DNA of 6,284 nt from an uncultured bacterium (GTDB taxonomy: Bacteria > Actinomycetota > Aquicultoria > SKW223 > CALKMS01). Both the position numbers and the translations under genes were made by a program. The stretch spans positions 1 through 6,284 of the forward strand of contig CALKMS010000099.1 in NCBI GenBank assembly GCA_938091145.1, in the 5' to 3' direction. The notes below the pieces were generated by a model. That model ran no database searches. It saw only the letters and a list, made by a program, of their open reading frames with translations, and was not told where the DNA came from. Positions 1 to 5,577 of the stretch are shown here, piece after piece; position 1 is the first letter of the stretch, and each line of letters opens with the position of its first letter.

Positions 1-1176
1 CTTGAGAACAAACCTTTTTTGATTGGCATAAGTGTTACTTATCAAGCCTCGTTTAAATACGCTGCCAAACTTGCTTCTTTCCTCAAAAAATCAGGATATC
101 AGGGTAAAATCGTAATTGGCGGTATTTTTCCAAGTTTTGCCAGCCAGGAAATTCTTCAAAACTTTCCCCAAATTGACATTATTGTCCGAGGAGAAGGGGA
201 AGAAACGCTTCTTGAACTATACAAACTGCTAAGAGAAAAAGGTGATTTGAGAGACATTTACGGCATCGCATACCGCCACAACGGAGAAATATTTGTAAAT
301 CAAAATCGAAAGTTAATTGAGAATCTCGACTCCTTACCTGATCCCTCCCGGGATACTTTACCATTAGCAATCAAGCACGGCGGTTGCATCTCCATTTCTT
401 CCAGTCGAGGATGCTTTGGAAGCTGTAGCTTCTGTTCCATTTACTCTTTCTACAAAATGTTCCCGGGAAAAAACTATCGCTACCGAAGTGTAGAAAGGGT
501 TTTGGATGAAATTGAGCGTTTAGTCAAAGAAACCAACGAACACAAGGTAATGTTTGTTGATGCAGAGTTCATAGGGCCAGGCCAGAAAGGCAAAGAAAGG
601 GTCATCAGTTTAGCTGAAGGAATTATCAAAAGGGGTTTAAAGATTCGATTCAGAATTGAAGCTAGAGCCGATAATGTTGACGGAGAGGTGCTTAAAGCCC
701 TAAAAGCTGCCGGTCTGGCCTATGTTTTTCTCGGTGTGGAATCGGGCATTCAAAATGTTTTAAATCGATTTAATAAAGGCACCACCATAGACGACAATCT
801 AAAGGCTATTAGCCTTTTGAAAAAATTAGAAATTCCCACCGGTATCGGCTTTATTATGTTTGATCCTTACACTACTATTTCTGAAGTTATTGAAAACGCT
901 GAATTTCTGGAGAAAACTGGCATTCCTTATCGCCAGTTAGCTGTAACTGTTAGCCCAGCCGCCAAACTCATCGTCTTTACTGGAACCGAAGCTCAAAAAG
1001 AATTAATTAAAAAGGGAGTTTTAAAAGGAAATTATCTTGGTTATCGATATAAAATTCCGGATTTCAGGGCCCGAATTATTCAGAAAATCTTTGAGCTTCT
1101 GGTTAAATTAAGAATTAATTTCTACAAATTAGAGGTCCTTCTAGGATTGAAAAAACCGCCTGAACTCGAATTTTAA
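1..1176 (+). CDS. Cobalamin-binding radical SAM protein, 5'-truncated by window edge
   Basis: The reading frame is open from base 1 (LENKPFLIGISVTY), so the true start lies upstream; the TTG at 19 is not a credible start. What is visible begins inside a Rossmann-like B12-binding domain: a hydrophobic strand with ISVTY, then KIVIGGIFPS and DIIVRGEGEETLLEL, typical of the second half of that fold. The DxHxxG cobalamin motif would lie outside the window. After the linker DSLPDPSRD comes the radical SAM core, with the CxxxCxxC cluster motif in GCFGSCSFC (cysteines encoded at 412, 424 and 433). Later core strands include RFRIEARAD and VFLGVESG. The C-terminal about 80 residues are not recognised. 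The family holds methyltransferases, cyclases and other radical enzymes that use a 4Fe-4S cluster, S-adenosylmethionine and often cobalamin. The substrate cannot be told from this sequence. The gene converges on ogt and overlaps it by 4 bp. Confidence 0.88.
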   Translation, partial: LENKPFLIGISVTYQASFKYAAKLASFLKKSGYQGKIVIGGIFPSFASQEILQNFPQIDIIVRGEGEETLLELYKLLREKGDLRDIYGIAYRHNGEIFVNQNRKLIENLDSLPDPSRDTLPLAIKHGGCISISSSRGCFGSCSFCSIYSFYKMFPGKNYRYRSVERVLDEIERLVKETNEHKVMFVDAEFIGPGQKGKERVISLAEGIIKRGLKIRFRIEARADNVDGEVLKALKAAGLAYVFLGVESGIQNVLNRFNKGTTIDDNLKAISLLKKLEIPTGIGFIMFDPYTTISEVIENAEFLEKTGIPYRQLAVTVSPAAKLIVFTGTEAQKELIKKGVLKGNYLGYRYKIPDFRARIIQKIFELLVKLRINFYKLEVLLGLKKPPELEF

Positions 1177-1757
1177 GCGGGAGAGCTCTTAAGCTCCTGC
1201 TTTCTATGCTTTTGACTATTAGTTCCTTTAGTTGCTTTTTCTAGGTTTAAAAGTTCCTCTTTCAAACCTTCGACACCCGACCAGCCACCCAAACTTCCAT
1301 CGCTTTTAATCACTCGGTGACAAGGAACAACAATTAAAAGGGGGTTATTTTTCAAAGCCTGGCCAACAGCTCTTACCGCCTTTTGGTTACCGATTTGACC
1401 AGCCACCCATTTATAAGACCTCGTTTCCCCGTAAGGTATTTTCTGGACCATTAAATAAACTTGTTGGCAAAATGGAGAAAAAGAAGCCAAATCAATTGGG
1501 GGTGAGAAGTTGACTTTCTCCCCTCTAAAATAAGATCTCAAATCACTAACCAACTTTAGAAGCCAATCAGGCAAGTTTTCCTTCAAAAATACGGTCCTTT
1601 TACTTTTATCATCTCGGCTCAAACTTTTCATGACCGCAACCTGGCGTAAGAATTTTTCAGAATATACTATCTTTATCAATCCCAAGGCGGCTGGAAACCA
1701 CAAAACTTTCAACCTAGATCCAATTAAATTTTTTTTCTTAACCCCGGAAAAACTCAT
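1173..1757 (-). CDS. ogt: Methylated-DNA--[protein]-cysteine S-methyltransferase (O6-alkylguanine repair)
   Basis: A suicide enzyme that moves the alkyl group from O6-alkylguanine in DNA to its own cysteine, restoring guanine in one step. The 194 residues contain an N-terminal Ogt-like domain (about 16-90) and the conserved DNA-binding/active-site domain (about 92-175). Visible motifs are PCHRV with the acceptor cysteine C146, Y115 in SYKWVAGQIG, the arginine-finger helix RAVGQALKNNP with R129, GGWSG, and LLNLE ending at E173. These correspond to human MGMT C145, Y114, R128 and E172, so this is an active-type enzyme and not a cysteine-less alkyltransferase-like protein. A Lys/Ser-rich tail of about 20 residues follows. 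The ATG at 1757 overlaps the uvrC 3' end by 20 bp and lacks a well-spaced Shine-Dalgarno, suggesting coupled translation. An in-frame TTG at residue 16 also fits the start of the family domain. The symbol ogt is by family; the protein could equally be called Ada-C/MGMT type. Confidence 0.93.
   Translation of the reverse strand: MSFSGVKKKNLIGSRLKVLWFPAALGLIKIVYSEKFLRQVAVMKSLSRDDKSKRTVFLKENLPDWLLKLVSDLRSYFRGEKVNFSPPIDLASFSPFCQQVYLMVQKIPYGETRSYKWVAGQIGNQKAVRAVGQALKNNPLLIVVPCHRVIKSDGSLGGWSGVEGLKEELLNLEKATKGTNSQKHRKQELKSSPA
1177..1205 (+). terminator. Possible weak terminator hairpin after the radical SAM gene
   Basis: Directly after the TAA stop, GCGGGAG (1177-1183) can pair with CTCCTGC (1194-1200). 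The stem is seven base pairs including one G-T, with a 10-base loop containing CTTAAG. It is followed by TTTCT rather than a clean T tract. The hairpin lies inside the last codons of ogt on the other strand, so it may be incidental. It is the only terminator-like structure at this convergent junction. Confidence 0.35.
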
Positions 1758-3540
1758 AAATCTTTTCTGCTACCTCAATTGGGACAATCGATTTTAACTC
1801 CTCAAGTTTTGCTTGGCTAACCCCTTCAGCACTCCCAAACTCCTCTAGCAGTCTTTGGGCTCGTTTTTTACCGACTCCTGGAATCTCCTCTAAAAAACTT
1901 CGCGAAAAATGTTTATCTCTTAACTTGCGGTGATAAGAAATAGCAAAGCGATGACTTTCATCCCTCAACCTCTGCAAAAGCTTCAAAGCAAGCGAAGAGC
2001 GTGGCAAACTAATAGGCTCCGGGCTAAATGGGGTAAAAATTACTTCTTCTCTTTTAGCTAAAGCAATGACCGGTATCTCTAACTCCGTCTCCTTAAGGGC
2101 TTCCGTGGCAGCTTTAAGTTGAGGCATCCCACCATCGACTACCATTAAATCAGGCCGAGCTTCAAACTTTGCCTTCTTTTCTTTGAGATTTTTAAGACGA
2201 CGAAATAAAACTTCCTTCATCATTAAATAATCGTTGATTCCCTCAACTTCCTTGATTTTGAATCGGCGGTAATCTTTTCTTTTTGGGCGAGCATCCTCAA
2301 AAACCACCATTGAACCGACGGGTTCTAAGCCTCTCAAGTTAGAAACATCAAAACATTCAATCCGGTAAGGCGGATTTGGCAAGGCCAGCTTTTCTTGCAA
2401 TTCTTCCAAAGTAACTTTAATGATTTCCGCCGAAGTTTTCCCTTTTAAAAAAGCCATTCTAAAAGAGTAAAAAGCGTTTTCTTCGGCTAGTCTAACCAAC
2501 TCTTTTTTGTTTCCTTTCCGTGGTATTCTCAATTTTATAGAACGAGAAGAGAGAGTTGAAAGCTCTCTTTCTAATTCTTTAGCCCTTTCGAGAAAAAAAG
2601 AGTAATAAATTTTAGGTGGGGGCTTATTTTCTAAATAAAACCTTAAAATCACCTCTTCCAGCCCTTCAAAACTTTGATTGAACCAATAACCCCTTCCGCC
2701 TATTAAACGGCCATAGCGGACAAATAAAACTTTTAAATAACCACGCTCTTCTTCAGTGTAAACGCCAATAACATCAAAGTTTTCCCTTTTCAGTGAAACC
2801 ACCTTCTGTCTCTCGAGTAAGCTCTGGGCTGCTTTCAAACGGTCACGATAAAGAGCAGCTCGCTCATACTCCATTTTTTCGGCTGCTTCAGTCATTAAAT
2901 TTTCGAGTCTCTTCAAAACTTTCTCTCCCTTTCCTTCCAAAAACTCAATTAACTCCTGCACATGCTTTCGATAATCCGCGGGTGTCACCTTGCCAACACA
3001 AGGAGCCATGCATTTGCCTATAGCGTAGTAAAGGCAAGGCGAACCGCTCTTCCTTCCCGGCTTAGAATGATAACAAGTGCGCAAAGGGAAAATTCGCCTT
3101 AAAACATCAACTGTTTGACGCAAAGCTTTGGCCCGTGTGTAAGGTCCAAAATAATGAGCTCCTTCTATTTTCAGATTACGAGTTATTAAAAGCCTTGGAA
3201 ACTCATCATCGAGAGTCAGTGCAAGATAAGGATAGCTCTTGTCATCTTTAAGCAATGAATTATAAAAAGGTTGGTAATGTTTAATTAAGTTGTTTTCTAA
3301 AAGAATTGCTTCAGTTTCGTTAGCCGTAACGTTAAACTCCACCTCAGCAATACGAGAAATCATCATTTTGAGTTTTGGTTCCTTGTTGTGAGTTGACTGA
3401 AAATAAGAGGCAACCCTTTTTTTAAGAGAAGCGGCCTTGCCCACATAAATTATTTTCCCTTGCTCGTCCTTAAAAATATAAACGCCTGGCCGGTCAGGTA
3501 ATGATTTAACTTGTTCTTTTAATAATTGAGTTGAAATCAT
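1738..3540 (-). CDS. uvrC: Excinuclease ABC subunit C
   Basis: UvrC is the dual-incision nuclease of nucleotide excision repair; it joins the UvrB-DNA complex loaded by UvrA and cuts on both sides of the lesion. The 600 residues are full length for the family. In order: a GIY-YIG nuclease domain (about 12-95) with GVY at 19-21, YVG at 32-34, R42 and the ETEAILLE motif near 75-82; four cysteines at 156, 169, 177 and 181 in the spacing known to bind a 4Fe-4S cluster in UvrC; a UVR UvrB-binding helix pair (about 210-245); an RNase H-like second nuclease domain with D398 in FDVSN, D437, D469 in VVDGG and H530 in ESHRFAI, matching E. coli D399, D438, D466 and H538; and a C-terminal helix-hairpin-helix pair (about 548-598, IPGVGKKRAQRLLEEFGS). 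The ATG at 3540 puts the family's LPDRPGVYIFKD at the expected distance. No Shine-Dalgarno precedes it, but a -10 box does. ogt follows with an overlap. Confidence 0.98.
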   Translation of the reverse strand: MISTQLLKEQVKSLPDRPGVYIFKDEQGKIIYVGKAASLKKRVASYFQSTHNKEPKLKMMISRIAEVEFNVTANETEAILLENNLIKHYQPFYNSLLKDDKSYPYLALTLDDEFPRLLITRNLKIEGAHYFGPYTRAKALRQTVDVLRRIFPLRTCYHSKPGRKSGSPCLYYAIGKCMAPCVGKVTPADYRKHVQELIEFLEGKGEKVLKRLENLMTEAAEKMEYERAALYRDRLKAAQSLLERQKVVSLKRENFDVIGVYTEEERGYLKVLFVRYGRLIGGRGYWFNQSFEGLEEVILRFYLENKPPPKIYYSFFLERAKELERELSTLSSRSIKLRIPRKGNKKELVRLAEENAFYSFRMAFLKGKTSAEIIKVTLEELQEKLALPNPPYRIECFDVSNLRGLEPVGSMVVFEDARPKRKDYRRFKIKEVEGINDYLMMKEVLFRRLKNLKEKKAKFEARPDLMVVDGGMPQLKAATEALKETELEIPVIALAKREEVIFTPFSPEPISLPRSSLALKLLQRLRDESHRFAISYHRKLRDKHFSRSFLEEIPGVGKKRAQRLLEEFGSAEGVSQAKLEELKSIVPIEVAEKIYEFFRG

Positions 3541-3547
3541 ATATAAA

Positions 3548-3553
3548 ATTATA
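3548..3553 (-). promoter_or_regulatory. -10 box of uvrC, probably giving a leaderless mRNA
   Basis: On the minus strand a perfect TATAAT lies with exactly seven bases (TTTATAT) between it and the uvrC ATG. Transcription normally begins about seven bases after the -10 box, which places the start on or next to the A of the ATG. There is no G-rich Shine-Dalgarno sequence in the 20 bases before the start. No good -35 is seen at 16-19 bases (a TTGAAA lies at 22), so the promoter call rests on the -10 box and its position. Confidence 0.55.
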
Positions 3554-3628
3554 ATTCTTTATTCAAGCGGATACCTTTCAAAAAAAAGAACGAGTAACGG
3601 AAACCTTCAAGTGCCGCAGACCGCTTTT

Positions 3629-3668
3629 GAGATTGCTTCACCCGACCGGAAGCGGGGTTTGCAATGAC
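3629..3668 (-). repeat. Inverted repeat copy, left end of the array
   Basis: Reads GAGATTGC at its left end and GCAATGAC at its right end, so it is in the opposite orientation to the direct copies that follow. ATTGC (3632-3636) pairs with GCAAT (3661-3665), and inside it ACCC pairs with GGGT. The right end lacks the usual CTCGCAATGAC, having TTTGCAATGAC instead. Confidence 0.75.
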
Positions 3669-3679
3669 GCGAAAGAAAT

Positions 3680-3813
3680 GTCATTGCGAGTAAAGATGCC
3701 TCTGTCATTACGGCGACTTTTCTTGTTATTGCGAGTGAAAACACTTCTTTTGTCATTGCGAGCGAGCCAACCATTCTTTCTGTCATTGCGAGCCTGAGCG
3801 AACACCTCTTTTT
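3680..3813 (+). repeat. Five truncated direct copies (head fragments)
   Basis: TCATTGCGAG or a close variant recurs near 3681, 3704 (TCATTACGGCGA), 3726 (TTATTGCGAG), 3753 and 3783. Each head is followed by only about 10-20 bases and a pyrimidine/T-rich run (for example CACTTCTTTTG, CATTCTTTCTG, CCTCTTTTTTG) before the next head. None reaches the GGCAATC end. Spacings between heads are roughly 23, 22, 27 and 30, then about 33 to the next full copy, so units are shorter toward the left. Confidence 0.75.
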
Positions 3814-3814
3814 T

Positions 3815-3853
3815 GTCATTGCGAGCCTGAGCGAAGCGAAGGCGTGGCAATCC
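3815..3853 (+). repeat. Full direct repeat copy, hairpin followed by T7
   Basis: Has both ends intact: GTCATTGCGAG at left and GTGGCAATCC at right. ATTGC (3818-3822) pairs with GCAAT (3847-3851), and inside it GCCT (3825-3828) pairs with AGGC (3840-3843). Seven T residues follow (3854-3860), so on the plus strand it looks like an intrinsic terminator, although no plus-strand gene lies upstream. Confidence 0.8.
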
Positions 3854-3860
3854 TTTTTTT

Positions 3861-3937
3861 GTCATTGCGAGCGACGACCGAAGGGAGGAGCGTGGCAATC
3901 CCTGAGATTGCTTCGTCGCTCCGCTCCTCGCAATGAC
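3861..3937. repeat. Head-to-head pair of full repeat copies, large hairpin
   Basis: A direct copy (3861-3901) is joined to an inverted copy (3904-3937) by two bases. The outer arms GTCATTGCGAG (3861-3871) and CTCGCAATGAC (3927-3937) are perfect complements of 11 bp. Further inside, GGAGCG (3887-3892) pairs with CGCTCC (3917-3922) and GCAATC (3895-3900) pairs with GATTGC (3906-3911). The whole 77 bases could fold as one long hairpin or extrude as a cruciform. Confidence 0.85.
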
Positions 3938-3952
3938 CCTGTCGAGGAATAG

Positions 3953-3998
3953 TATTGCTTCGTCCTGCTTCGCCTTCAGCTCGCAGTCCTTGCAATGA
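3953..3998 (-). repeat. Inverted repeat copy, right side of the array
   Basis: ATTGC (3954-3958) and GCAAT (3992-3996) bound a 33-base centre rich in GCTTCG and CAGCTCGCAG. Its orientation matches the inverted copy at 3904-3937, but its centre differs from the other copies, so it is a divergent member. Confidence 0.7.
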
Positions 3999-4035
3999 AA
4001 ACCCTTCCTGATCATTAACAGCGAGCCAAAAAGTA

Positions 4036-4058
4036 CCAATCTTTCAGATATCTATTGG
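4036..4058. promoter_or_regulatory. Small imperfect palindrome upstream of the protease gene
   Basis: CCAAT (4036-4040) and ATTGG (4054-4058) are inverted repeats, and AGATATCT (4046-4053) between them is itself a perfect palindrome; ACGCGT follows at 4063. It might be an operator for the protease gene, or chance. Apart from this and the start signals at 4145-4170, I see no gene or known RNA element between 4030 and 4178. Confidence 0.2.
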
Positions 4059-4144
4059 GTAAACGCGTTCCAAGTATCCTCAAGAAATGAAGATAAAAAG
4101 GCACGGCAAAATACCCTTTAGGGGGATGCTTCTCAGCCGCTAGA

Positions 4145-4170
4145 TAAAATAACCTAAGATGGAGGAGGTG
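4145..4170 (+). promoter_or_regulatory. Shine-Dalgarno and candidate -10 of the protease gene
   Basis: GGAGGAGGTG (4161-4170) is a strong ribosome binding site eight bases before the ATG at 4179 and fixes that start. TAAAAT (4145-4150) is a possible -10 box but no convincing -35 is seen 16-18 bases upstream, so the promoter part is tentative while the ribosome site is firm. Confidence 0.7.
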
Positions 4171-4178
4171 AAAAAGTA

Positions 4179-5405
4179 ATGAATCGCAAGCTTTTTCTTT
4201 TAGTAACTGTTTTAACATTTTTGTTCTTAAGCTCTTTTATCCTCCTGGCAGCTCAATCAAACCAATCTAAAAGCTCAGCTCATATGAAGAGAAAAATAGT
4301 CATTTTTCAGGAAAACATCTTAAATGAGTCTGCTCGAGATGAACTGATAAGAAAATTTGGCGGAGTGAAAATCAAAGACCTTGACCTGATAAACGGGATG
4401 GCAGTCCTCTTGCCACCCCAGGCTGAAGCAGCTTTAGCCAAACAAGTAGGAGTGCGAAAGTTAGTCGATGACCTGATAGTTGAGGCCCAAACTCCTGTTA
4501 AAGTAACAACTAAAAAAATACCAGTTCAACCACCTGAAACTCTCACCTGGGGAGTTGACCGTATAGATGCTGACCTTGCTTGGAATGTTAGCAAAGGAAC
4601 AGCAGTTAAAGTTGGGGTTTTGGATACTGGCATTGATCTCACTCACCCTGACTTAAAAGAAAGAATTAAAGGCGGTTATAACGCCATTAATCCTCTCAAA
4701 AGCGCTAACGACGACAATGGTCACGGAACTCATGTAGCGGGAATCATTGCCGCTACCGACAATGAAATTGGAGTAATTGGTGTGGCTCCCGAAGCTGACC
4801 TTTATGCCATTAAAGTCTTAAACCGCCAGGGTAAAGGATATCTCTCCGATGTGATTGAAGGTCTCGACTGGGCAATTTCTAACAACATTCAGGTAGTCAA
4901 TATGAGCCTTGGTTCCAGTAGTGGAAACGATGCTTTTAGAGAAGCTATCATCCGGGCTCATCAAGCCGGGTTAGTAATGGTTGCCGCTGCTGGCAATGCC
5001 TATGGTGGAGCTGTTTCTTATCCTGCTGCTTATCCCGAAGTAATAGCTGTTTCAGCAACTGATGCCTTTGACAATCTGGCTTCTTTTTCCTCGGTTGGTT
5101 CAGAAATTGACCTTTCAGCCCCAGGCGTTTTTATTTTCTCAACCTACAAAAGTGGAAGTTACGGTACTCTTTCAGGCACTTCAATGGCTGCCCCTCATGT
5201 TTCTGGCGCCGCTGCGAACGTCCTGGCAACACCAGTGAAAAGCTCATATGATTGGAACTTAAATGGAGCCTGGGACCCCGATGAAGTAAAAGCCTTGCTC
5301 GAAGACACGGCTGACGACCTCGGAAATCCCGGACCTGACCCTTACTTTGGCTCTGGTTTAGTTGATGTCGAAGAAAGCGTCACCGGCTATCAAACCAATC
5401 CATAA
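4179..5405 (+). CDS. Secreted subtilisin-family (S8) serine protease
   Basis: A 408-residue preproprotease. Residues 1-25 form a signal peptide (NRK, then a long Leu/Phe/Val-rich core, likely cleaved after LAA). About 38-103 resembles an inhibitor I9 propeptide (KRKIVIFQENIL...INGMAVLLP), which in the family aids folding and is removed. The catalytic domain runs from about 123 to 400: D149 in VLDTGID, H182 in NGHGTHVAG, oxyanion N273 in AAAGN, and S335 in SGTSMAAPH, so the triad is complete. It should cleave proteins outside the cytoplasm. Residues 358-369 (DWNLNGAWDPDE) match a 12-position EF-hand loop and probably bind calcium; usual subtilases have a shorter segment here. No cell-wall anchor or extra C-terminal domain is present. 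A strong Shine-Dalgarno sets the start, and a terminator at 5440-5468 suggests a single-gene transcript. The natural substrate is unknown. Confidence 0.95.
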   Translation: MNRKLFLLVTVLTFLFLSSFILLAAQSNQSKSSAHMKRKIVIFQENILNESARDELIRKFGGVKIKDLDLINGMAVLLPPQAEAALAKQVGVRKLVDDLIVEAQTPVKVTTKKIPVQPPETLTWGVDRIDADLAWNVSKGTAVKVGVLDTGIDLTHPDLKERIKGGYNAINPLKSANDDNGHGTHVAGIIAATDNEIGVIGVAPEADLYAIKVLNRQGKGYLSDVIEGLDWAISNNIQVVNMSLGSSSGNDAFREAIIRAHQAGLVMVAAAGNAYGGAVSYPAAYPEVIAVSATDAFDNLASFSSVGSEIDLSAPGVFIFSTYKSGSYGTLSGTSMAAPHVSGAAANVLATPVKSSYDWNLNGAWDPDEVKALLEDTADDLGNPGPDPYFGSGLVDVEESVTGYQTNP

Positions 5406-5439
5406 CACTTATTCTTAATTTATAATATCTCACCTCAGC

Positions 5440-5468
5440 CTCACTTTAAAAAGGTGGAGTCTTTTTTT
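5440..5468 (+). terminator. Rho-independent terminator after the protease gene
   Basis: CTCACTTT (5440-5447) can pair with AAGGTGGAG (5451-5459) with one bulged G and a three-A loop, followed by TC and seven T residues (5462-5468). An alternative stem uses CACCT (5431-5435) with AGGTG (5452-5456). It lies about 35 bases after the protease stop. Confidence 0.7.
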
Positions 5469-5472
5469 ATTC

Positions 5473-5500
5473 TTGCTCTTGCTTACGGAAAAGGTAATAA
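5473..5500 (+). promoter_or_regulatory. Candidate promoter for the leader ORF and nitroreductase
   Basis: TTGCTC (5473-5478) and TAATAA (5495-5500) are separated by 16 bases and lie just after the protease terminator, where a promoter is expected. The match is moderate. If used, transcription would start near 5507, inside the small ORF that begins at 5500, so this promoter and that ORF's ATG exclude each other. Confidence 0.25.
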
Positions 5501-5577
5501 TGGGATTTAAAAAAGAGATGTCATTTACCGACTTAATTTTGGATGGAGGTTTTTTAACTATTAACCTATGGAGTTAA
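5500..5577 (+). CDS. Possible 25-codon leader ORF overlapping the nitroreductase start
   Basis: An ATG at 5500 has AAGG five bases upstream (5491-5494). It opens a frame starting MGFKKEMSF and ending in NLWS, with its TAA at 5575-5577. The frame runs over the nitroreductase ATG at 5568, overlapping it by 10 bases in another phase. Translation of this ORF would carry ribosomes through the hairpin that can mask the nitroreductase ribosome site. The peptide resembles nothing I recognise and may be chance; its position is the main support. Confidence 0.3.
   Translation: MGFKKEMSFTDLILDGGFLTINLWS
5545..5567 (+). promoter_or_regulatory. Distant Shine-Dalgarno that can pair with bases before the start codon
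   Basis: GGAGGT (5545-5550) is the only good ribosome site before the nitroreductase ATG at 5568, but it is 17 bases away, well beyond the usual 5-9. AGGTT (5547-5551) is complementary to AACCT (5563-5567), which touches the ATG, so a five-pair hairpin would hide the site. An in-frame TAA at 5562 rules out an earlier start. Confidence 0.4.

Larger units (their letters stand above)
3629..4029. repeat. Mosaic array of palindromic TCATTGCGAG...GCAATC repeats
   Basis: About 400 bp of the uvrC-protease intergenic region is built from copies of one element. A full copy has GTCATTGCGAG at one end and GGCAATCC at the other, with ATTGC/GCAAT as terminal inverted repeats and a GC-rich centre of 20-30 bases. 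At least eleven copies or fragments can be counted: one inverted copy (3629-3668), five truncated direct copies (3680-3813), two full direct copies (3815-3853 and 3861-3901), two inverted copies (3904-3937 and 3953-3998) and one decayed direct fragment (4012-4029). As far as I know, repeats of this GCAATC/GATTGC kind occur between genes in many unrelated bacterial genomes, like REP or MITE elements. No transposase or CRISPR feature is present. Open frames across it read as LAMT or RND strings and are not genes. Confidence 0.9.

Noticed and set aside
19..21. TTG at 19 as the start of the radical SAM gene
   Set aside because: The same frame is open to base 1, and the domain at this point is already mid-fold, so the real start is outside the window.
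1173..1757. An alkyltransferase-like (ATL) protein lacking the acceptor cysteine
   Set aside because: The active-site motif reads PCHRV with the cysteine present at position 146.
2793..3023. A 76-codon plus-strand frame inside uvrC
   Set aside because: Lies wholly opposite conserved uvrC coding sequence, including its UVR region and cysteine motif, with no independent support.
3680..3937. A CRISPR array
   Set aside because: Repeat heads are only about 10 bases conserved, intervals vary from about 22 to 46, copies occur in both orientations and no cas gene is near.
3607..4039. Minus-strand open frames of 70 and 133 codons rich in LAMT, ARND and RNDK
   Set aside because: They are translations of the palindromic repeats; the periodic peptide strings follow the DNA repeat, and the two frames overlap each other. 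This is a known source of false hypothetical proteins.
3541..4178. A riboswitch or structured leader RNA before the protease
   Set aside because: No conserved riboswitch core was recognised; the visible structure is explained by the repeat elements and one small palindrome.
4015..4218. A 67-codon minus-strand frame across the protease start
   Set aside because: It is antisense to the strong Shine-Dalgarno and signal peptide of the protease, has no recognisable domain and is best explained as a shadow.
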